In this document: piece by piece, positions 57,661-64,000 of the stretch
Position numbering within the stretch: position 1 is the first letter of the stretch
Layout of the letters: each line of letters begins with the position of its first letter
Assembly (NCBI RefSeq): GCF_024679245.1
Contig: NC_090185.1
Location: forward strand, 28,766,670 to 28,830,669
From: Pseudorasbora parva
Taxonomy: Eukaryota; Chordata; Actinopteri; Cypriniformes; Gobionidae
DNA length: 64,000 nt
Direction: 5' to 3'
Program-made: the position numbers and the translations under genes
The notes under the pieces: model-generated
The model's database searches: none
Seen by the model: only the letters and a program-made list of their open reading frames with translations
What the model was told of the DNA's origin: nothing

Positions 57661-58804
57661 GTTAGTGTTGTTTATTGGTGTTGGTAGCAAGTTTTTGAGG
57701 CCTTCAGCCCAGAGGTTGGTGGCACCTTAACATGAGCGTGGTCGCGCTGAAGTGAGCTGTGGTTTACAACAGAGATTATTTTACTCTCAAATAATCTTAG
57801 ACAAACTGCCTATAATTATTGTTTGCTATATCACTTTTTTCTCTCTTTATGACAGCAGCAGGGCCGGCTCTAGCTCTTTGGTTGGCCTAGGCGAGATGGA
57901 GTTTTGCATTTTCAATTCCACATTGAATTCTGCTACATTCATTGCGGGATATATAATCAAAATGCAATCGCAAGAATCTTAAATGGGAGTTTAAATGCAA
58001 TTTAGAAAAATAACATTTAAATAATCATTTTGCTACAATTTTTGCTTGAACATGTTAAACACATCTAACTATTTCTGTAATTTTAATTTTGCAACTTATA
58101 TAAAGTATTACAATATACAATTTATGTTTAAATTATATGTTAAAACTAGTGTAGGAAATAGCAAATGTAAATTATATTATTCAATTTGAATTATCATTTT
58201 GTTCCAAATGTTGCACACATGGTATGGAAAATGTAAATTTAAATACTGAAATGCATTGCCATTTTGCATATTGCATTGCAAATTTTATATAGCTACACTT
58301 CAGCTTCCAAAAATAGGGGTGAGCACGAATATATTCGATTTGTAATTAATATTCGAAAAATAAAAATAAAATAGAAATTTTACTATAGGCTATTGCTTCG
58401 CTGGCCTAAATGCAGTGAATCCATTATAAATCCCTCTAAATCTCGCAGTTATAAGTAAATCCACTGGGTGGTGCTGTGGAGCGGGGTAATAACTCGACAG
58501 TATTTGATGAATGTCGTCTGCCTCGTGATGTTTGGAATTACTAGACAAAAATTATCTTACAAAATGGAGTTACTTTTAATAAATTAATTAATGAAAGTGA
58601 GATTAAAAAAAAAATCCCATCCAATAGTGCTGTCAGAAACTTAACACCGTTATCTTTGTGTCTCTGCATCTGTCGGGGCTTCTAGTTGCCAACTAACGGT
58701 ACTTCAGAGAGCATTTGATTCAATGAGCGAGGCCATGGCGTGAATCACAGAATGTGACGTTGGAATCAGAACCTAAACGTTCTTGGGTGGAGGGAATATC
58801 TATA
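57660..58804. other. Intergenic repeat DNA including a hAT-like end
   Basis: CAGGGCCGGCTCTAGCTC at 57859 followed by GGCCTAGGCGAGATGG resembles the terminus of a frequent fish hAT family; its partner end was not found. Around 58317, GGGTGAGCACGAATAT marks another repeat. No gene. Confidence 0.45.
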
Positions 58805-60336
58805 TGTAGTGATGTGGGTCACGTGTTTTGAAACGTCACCTTAATTAATGCGTGTCCAATAAGGTACCGCCTCGTTTTTGTATATAAACCTGTTGTTTAT
58901 GCCCCCTGGAATGCGTCTTGGTTGAAAGCCGGCCCCTTTTCTCTCACTGTGTTGGATTTTTGGAGGTACGTGTTTTTAGCTATGTAGCTCTGTTATTGTT
59001 TCGTATTCTGCAGTGACTGCATGCGTTCCTTATTTTAGTGTGACATCGCTCCGTTAAGGCTGTGTGTGTGTGGTGTTCTGCTTGCCCCCAGGTAAGTTTT
59101 AATGCCTTGTTGCGGTTTTGTATAAAACATAGTTTGAATTGACTAAAGCTATGCATTTTAGTGCGGTGTTTACAGTGCCCACTCGTGCGTCATGGCAGCA
59201 CAATAGCCAGGTCAGAACATCAGCTGTTAATCAACAGTTTAAAGGAGCTACTATATGACTGTTTGTGACGCATCCGTGTGTGCGCGAGTGTCACTTAGTC
59301 TAATCATAAGGTGAGTGACTTTTTGTTTTAGTAAATCAACGCATGTCCTAAATCGCAATAATAAATAAATGTATCTGTTTAGGGTTTATTGTACACTGTG
59401 CAGCTTTCTCTCTCTCGCTCTCCAACCCTCGCTCTGGGCCGCGCTGCTGCTTTGGGCGTCATTCTTCTGGTCCACTGGTCAAATGGGCTTGATGTTTGTA
59501 TTGTTTTGATTTGTTTCATTTCTGTTGAGTAGTTTTCGTTTGGATTGTATGCTCTTTTTGTTTTGTTCATTGATTTGTTATTGCTGTCACAAACCCTCAG
59601 TTTTGTTATCTGACTGCTGAATAACAGTCGCTCTTTATAAGTGTTAATTACTGCTATGCGGTATTTGTGATCTCGGTCATTTGAAACCTTGAGCCTTGAT
59701 CAGTACTGAGTTTATGCCATCTTTCTGTGTCAGTATATGTTTTGTTATTTTGTTTTATTTTTAATGTATATTTGTTTGTAGAATTGATTATCCTTGTTTC
59801 ATCTAGTACCTTGACTTTTTGTTTTCATTTCTCTTTTTTTGGTTTATTTAAATGTTTGTTTTTTTCTAATGTGAGTTCTTTTTTTTTGGTATTTTGCAGG
59901 AGCTGGTTGTTTCCGGGAAGTGGGCTGATTCTGGGTTGCACGGGCTTCACTTAGATATGGATTGTCATTATTGCGGTGTCACTATATTTGGTCATTATTT
60001 GCAGTGATATTTTTGTGGATGTGATTCTGATTGGAGGGATTTTCTTCTTTTGTGCACTGTATGCACCATATCAGCCTGCTTCTCATTAAGGAAACCTCAG
60101 CCCCCCTACATTTATTTAATTTCCTCTTTTGATTTGACCAAGACCATTTAATATTGATGTTTCATATCAATTTTAAATTTTGTATTTCAATTTTAACACT
60201 AATAAAATAATTGTTTATACGGAAACTCTCGCCTACAGCCTATTTTTGGTGGAACGTATTTGCGTGTTCTGTGTTTTTGGTTATTTCCCCGTTATTCCGG
60301 GGTGGCGTAGTCGCTACAAATCAGCCACTTGCTACA
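58805..60336 (+). repeat. 5' long terminal repeat of a Ty3/Gypsy-type retrotransposon
   Basis: Begins TGTAGTGATG and ends CTTGCTACA, so TGTAG/CTACA form the inverted ends of the LTR. It contains TATATAAA at 58881-58888 and AATAAA near 60200. It is followed immediately by a candidate primer site. The length of 1532 bp is inferred from the TG...CA borders; the 3' LTR is outside the window, so it cannot be confirmed by comparison. Confidence 0.7.
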
Positions 60337-60354
60337 TGTGGCGCAGTCGGCAGG
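60337..60354 (+). other. Candidate primer binding site
   Basis: TGTGGCGCAGTCGGCAGG directly after the LTR is of the TGGCGC-type seen in Gypsy elements. The matching tRNA was not identified. Confidence 0.5.
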
Positions 60355-60585
60355 GTCCACAAAATATCTGGCAGAGGCGAGAGACCGTATATATATATTT
60401 TGTTTCTGTGTAAGTTGCTGGTTTTTTTTTTTTTGTGTTTGTTGTTGTTTGTCTTTTTCTTTTTGTGTTTGTTTGTAGGAACAAAGCAGCAGCGTGTGCC
60501 CAGGAGATTGCAGTTTCTGATTCAACTATTGGGTGCTGTTTATTGTTGGTGTGAGTACTGCAAAATTTAGGTACGTGGTCTAATA

Positions 60586-61473
60586 ATGGAAGGAGAATTA
60601 CAAGAACTTAAGGAGCTTGTGGCTCAACTTAGAGCTGACAACGAGAGATTGCGTCAGGAAAGGGCGTCTGAATCGCCAGGGGTTAGTGTCGCAGGACCAA
60701 GTACTTCTGTCCCAGCCCCCATACTTCCATCACTGACTGGTACTAATACTCCAGTAACTGACAGGTATGTGTTTGTACCTAGAGATAGGAGGTGCCCAAA
60801 ATTTAGTGGGAAGTCTGGGGTGGATATTAATGAATGGGTTGAAGAAGCTATGGCATGTATGAGAACCCGTTATTTGTCCCCTGCAGACCAGGCCTTCTTC
60901 CTTTTTGATCACTTAGAGGGGGAGGCGCGAGAAGAGATACGTTATCGTTCAGAGGAGGAGCGTGGGGATCCTGCTAAAGTTATCAGTGCGCTGCGTGAGT
61001 TGTATGGATGTTCACTGTCATATGTAGCTCTACAGGAAGCTTTCTTCTCCCGGAGACAGCAAGAGGGGGAAACACTCTTGGAGTTTTCCCTTGCCTTGAT
61101 GAGTCTCTTGGAGAAGGTTAAGCAACAGTCTCCGAATCCTATGTTAAACACTGAAATCGTGTTACGTGATCAATTTGTTGAATATGTTAATAATAGCACT
61201 TTGAGACGGGAGCTTAAGCAGCTGGTGCGCCAACAGCCAAATTCCACTTTGTTAGACGTGCGGAGTGAAGCTCTTCGATGGGAGCAAGAAGGGATGCCCG
61301 GGGGTGCGAGGTCCCGAAGTTTATCTGTCCCATTGGCACACAGAATTCAGTATGGCGTTCATGGAAATGCGGGGGCTCGTAGTTCACCTCAAACATCTGA
61401 ATTAGGGGAGTTAAGGGAAATGTTAAAAGTACAGCAAGAACAGTTAAATCGGCTTACGCAAAATTTTGCCTGA
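60586..61473 (+). CDS. Gypsy-type gag, N-terminal 295 codons
   Basis: Starts with a coiled coil (ELQELKELVAQLRADNERLR), then a proline/serine linker and a capsid-like region (CPKFSGKSGVDINEWVEEA, FFLFDHLEGEAREEI, LRELYGCSLSYVALQEAFFS, QEGETLLEFSLAL) at about residues 65-215, as in Ty3/Gypsy gag. The frame stops at TGA (61471-61473). In-frame sequence continues about 30 codons beyond it, then foreign DNA begins. The zinc-knuckle C-terminus appears only at 63217. The copy is therefore doubly damaged but otherwise well preserved. Confidence 0.85.
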   Translation: MEGELQELKELVAQLRADNERLRQERASESPGVSVAGPSTSVPAPILPSLTGTNTPVTDRYVFVPRDRRCPKFSGKSGVDINEWVEEAMACMRTRYLSPADQAFFLFDHLEGEAREEIRYRSEEERGDPAKVISALRELYGCSLSYVALQEAFFSRRQQEGETLLEFSLALMSLLEKVKQQSPNPMLNTEIVLRDQFVEYVNNSTLRRELKQLVRQQPNSTLLDVRSEALRWEQEGMPGGARSRSLSVPLAHRIQYGVHGNAGARSSPQTSELGELREMLKVQQEQLNRLTQNFA

Positions 61474-61559
61474 TTGCAAGGTTCAGAAATGCGTAACCGA
61501 GTCCCTCGTGTAGCGACTCAGGCGAATCAAACACACAATCGCCAGTTACATTTAACAAA

Positions 61560-63205
61560 TATGCTTTGAAAGTTGTGCTGATGGCAGACCTTCCCCCAAC
61601 ACAACAGAGGGAGATTCTTCAGTCACCCTGGAAACCATCTGATAAGGTGTTTTTATGGCCCCGAAAGGAATTTGGCCACATGAAGTTTCAGACACAAAGA
61701 GCTTAAGACACAGAGCTTTTGCCTCAAATTATAGACAAACCATCTATAGATGAACATGCACCCCAGGACATTATATGTAAACACATAACTGTCTTGTAAA
61801 ATGTTTATTCTGTATGGTATTTTGCATCTTTTTATCTTTGTCTTAACAAATTACTAGTTCAGATAACCTCATATATGTCATGTCTCCTATCAAATTAATG
61901 CTCACTTCACGACTTACACTTCCATGTATATCACTTATTCAGAAAATGCAGTGTGTGTTTGTTGCATTAATTATAGTATGAAGACTCAGAGACCCACTGA
62001 GTCGAACTTTCAAACAAAGGGCAATAAAGTCTGCTGAGGAATTTCCCGCCGGGAAATCCCAACACTCTCATTGGTTAAGTCTAACCCTGGAGGGTGGGAC
62101 TATTTCCAGACCTTAAAAAGACCAGTGAAGACAGGCTTTCTTCTCTCTTCTCTTCTCCGAAACTCTCTGGCTTTTACTTCTTCAACTCTCTCCTGTGGGA
62201 GCCAACACCCACGGGGGGGGGGGGGGGGGGCTGGCACTTAAGCCATGCCACCAATGCAGGCCCTCCAAGCAGGCCTCATCTCTTCCAAAAATCTTCTCTT
62301 CTACAATCCGATCTTCAAGAACACGAAGCATCGCTAAAGCAAACAGCCGCTTCCCTCCCAACCTCGGAAAGGACCGCCGGACACGCAGAGACACGCAGAG
62401 ACACATACGCACACAAGAGAGAAGCCAAAACGAAACCAAAAAGAATGCAAGTATTCTAATTCTTACTGCTGTAAAGAGGGTGTGTTATTTTCCCGTTGGG
62501 ATAAATTAACTCCGTGAAGGTCGTATTTGGTGAATTGAAGGAAAGTTGTTTCTTACCCTCCCCCACTCTCTTTGTCTCTCTCTCTCTCCCTCTCTTTGTC
62601 TCTCTCTCTCTCTCTTTTATCTCTCTCTAACTTCAGTCTATTCATTATTCTCTTTTATGTATTCTTTCGTTAATATCTATACTTCTACTCTCTTGATGCA
62701 TATTTAGTATGTACTTTCTGTGTGAATTGTAGTGTTATTGTTAGTCTGTGTTTATTAAACCTTCAAAAGACATTTAATGAGTTGAATCTGTTATTCTGCC
62801 ACATACACAAAGTCAATGAAACTTGCGATCTAAACGTTACCTAACTGCTTATGCTACTATGTTAGTAAAGTAAACTGTATGACCATTTGAAATATTGAAC
62901 TTATCCTGATCAGTAAAGTTAATGTTTCTTATGCGCTCGTAAAGCAGTAATCCCTTTATTGAGAATTGATTTGAAAAGTCTATAACTAATTTGCAGGACA
63001 AACTTAGTAGGATAATTTCAAGCAATTCCATAAAGGGTTACTTGTATTTAATTAAACAATTTTCCCTATCGGAAAATTTTAATACGTAATGAACAACTGG
63101 CAAATTATATTCATAAATTCATGAATATTGAATATTAAATCCCTTTTGAGTTAATTATTCCCCGAGACATTAAACTCATGAGTCGTTGTTGTTACACTCG
63201 TAATG
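61560..63205. mobile_element. Insertion of about 1.65 kb inside gag, possibly a solo LTR
   Basis: Gag coding sequence ends near 61557 and resumes near 63205. In between lies non-coding DNA with a TATA-like CCTTAAAAAG (about 62114), a G-run at 62212-62230, a CT-rich tract at 62560-62640 and ATTAAA near 62754. This layout is promoter-like to polyadenylation-like, as in an LTR. Exact borders and target duplication could not be fixed; GTTAC occurs near both ends. Solo-LTR status is inference. Confidence 0.45.
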
Positions 63206-63348
63206 GGCCCATAATTTGTAGGCGGTGCCAAAGGCCAGGCCACTTTGCTCGAGAGTGCGATGGGGAGCGGGTACCTCAGCGCACTTCACATTCCGGTGAA
63301 CCTTTCACTGGGGGTAAGCAGCCTTCTCATGCGCATTCGGAAAACTAA
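63206..63348 (+). CDS. Gypsy gag C-terminus with zinc knuckle
   Basis: In the same frame as the upstream gag, ICRRCQRPGHFAREC gives the C-x2-C-x4-H-x4-C zinc knuckle of a nucleocapsid domain, which binds the RNA genome. The frame ends at TAA 63346-63348 and overlaps the protease frame. Its continuity with the upstream gag is broken by the 1.65-kb insertion. Confidence 0.8.
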
Positions 63349-64000
63349 TGCCCGCCGGGCTGCAGAGCCACAGCTCGGTTGGGGATTATATTGGTTCTGG
63401 TTTGTCGAAAGGTCATAGTTCAACGTCTCGTTTAATGTCGTCTTGTCCCCATCTTGTTGCTTCTGTAGGTGGAGTGCCAGTGCCCTGTTTGATTGACACA
63501 GGTTCTATGGTCTCCACTATTACAGAAAGCTGTTTTCTGCAACATTTTGAACCTTGGGGTCAGGAGCGACTCAGGTCCTGTCAATGGTTACAGCTTCGCG
63601 CCGCCAACGGTCTTTCCATTCCTTATCTTGGTTATATGGAATTGGATATTTCGCTCTGTGGCCAAATGATTTCAAATTGTGGGGTGCTTGTCAAAGATCC
63701 TCCTGGTGGCTTGTGTGATAAGGTTCCGGGAGTTCTCGGAATGAATGTTCTTAAACGATGTTACCAGGAGCTCTTTGGACAGCATGGCCCTGCCCTTTTC
63801 AATTTACCGGATGTGTCAAAAGCACCGCACTTCGTATCTCAGGCATTACAACATTGCTCAGACGTTAACACTATGACTAGTGTAAGTCGCATTGGTAAGG
63901 TTAGAGTTCGGGGCCATAGACCCTGTCGCATTCCAGGGGGCATGCTCAAGTTTGTCCCTGCAACGTGCTCCTCCGAATATTCCAGTGGTGTGGTACTTTT
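63318..64000 (+). CDS. Gypsy-type pol: aspartic protease region, truncated by window end
   Basis: The frame is open from 63318 to the window end. CLIDTGSMVST at about 63486-63518 is the D-T/S-G catalytic motif of a retroviral-type aspartic protease. The later LGMNVLKRCY resembles the flap-distal I/L-G-x-x-x-L motif. The reverse transcriptase and integrase expected next lie beyond the right edge. No stop or frameshift is seen in about 225 codons. It is expressed from gag by readthrough or frameshift in such elements. Confidence 0.82.
63339..63345 (+). promoter_or_regulatory. Candidate -1 frameshift site between gag and pol
   Basis: GGAAAAC directly before the gag TAA, in the phase G-GAA-AAC. 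The protease lies in the -1 frame, which is open across this point (stop at 63315-63317, open afterwards). Not a canonical X-XXY-YYZ heptamer, so the call rests on location. Confidence 0.4.

Noticed and set aside
57436..57690. Serine/leucine/threonine-histidine repeat protein
   Set aside because: Artefact of the GT-GAGT-GA microsatellite.

Overview
The window is vertebrate nuclear DNA, most likely from a cyprinid-like teleost. Genes are split into small exons with GT/AG introns, non-coding DNA is AT-rich and full of (TA)n/(CA)n tracts, and several interspersed repeat families are ones I know from carp and zebrafish genomes. The species assignment is inference. I see no bacterial features, tRNA, rRNA or CRISPR.

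Three host genes can be supported. (1) On the minus strand, 951-8167, lies the N-terminal half of xpnpep1 (cytosolic Xaa-Pro aminopeptidase 1). Eight coding exons join in frame into 304 codons. The catalytic half lies beyond the left edge, and a possible alternative start exon and a 5'UTR exon lie at 9201-10350. (2) On the minus strand, 14638-25948, is a complete ten-exon gene for a 974-residue secreted or GPI-anchored Cu-only superoxide-dismutase repeat protein. Three SOD-like domains keep all four copper-ligand histidines and the others are degenerate. (3) On the plus strand, 41453-42957, is a compact four-exon gene for a 170-residue protein with one Ig V-type domain and a hydrophobic C-terminus.

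The rest is dominated by mobile DNA. Left part (1-14 kb): a hAT fragment with a BED-like finger, a dead Tc1 element with 42-bp terminal repeats, a two-orientation minisatellite with a 66-bp higher-order unit, a fold-back element, a tyrosine-recombinase scrap and a second Tc1 relic. Middle (14-47 kb): paired copies of several MITE/repeat families, near-perfect hairpins, a LINE relic, an old DIRS relic in plus orientation, a 2.8-kb hAT element with an 8-bp target duplication that itself contains another inverted-repeat element, and two abutting elements at 43.5-45.0 kb. Right part (47.6-57.5 kb): a nearly intact minus-strand DIRS retrotransposon with inverted terminal repeats and an internal complementary region. 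Its recombinase gene carries one stop codon and a 3.9-kb L2-type LINE insertion. Far right (58.8-64 kb): the 5' part of a Ty3/Gypsy-type LTR retrotransposon on the plus strand (1.53-kb LTR, primer site, gag, zinc knuckle, protease). Its gag is interrupted by about 1.65 kb of foreign DNA and it runs off the right edge.

I found no operon-like or newly recognisable multi-gene system. The most rewarding points are the SOD-repeat gene, the nested DIRS/LINE locus, the Ig gene with a duplicated 3' scrap, a local ~5-kb-spaced paralogous duplication, and several young-looking palindromes.
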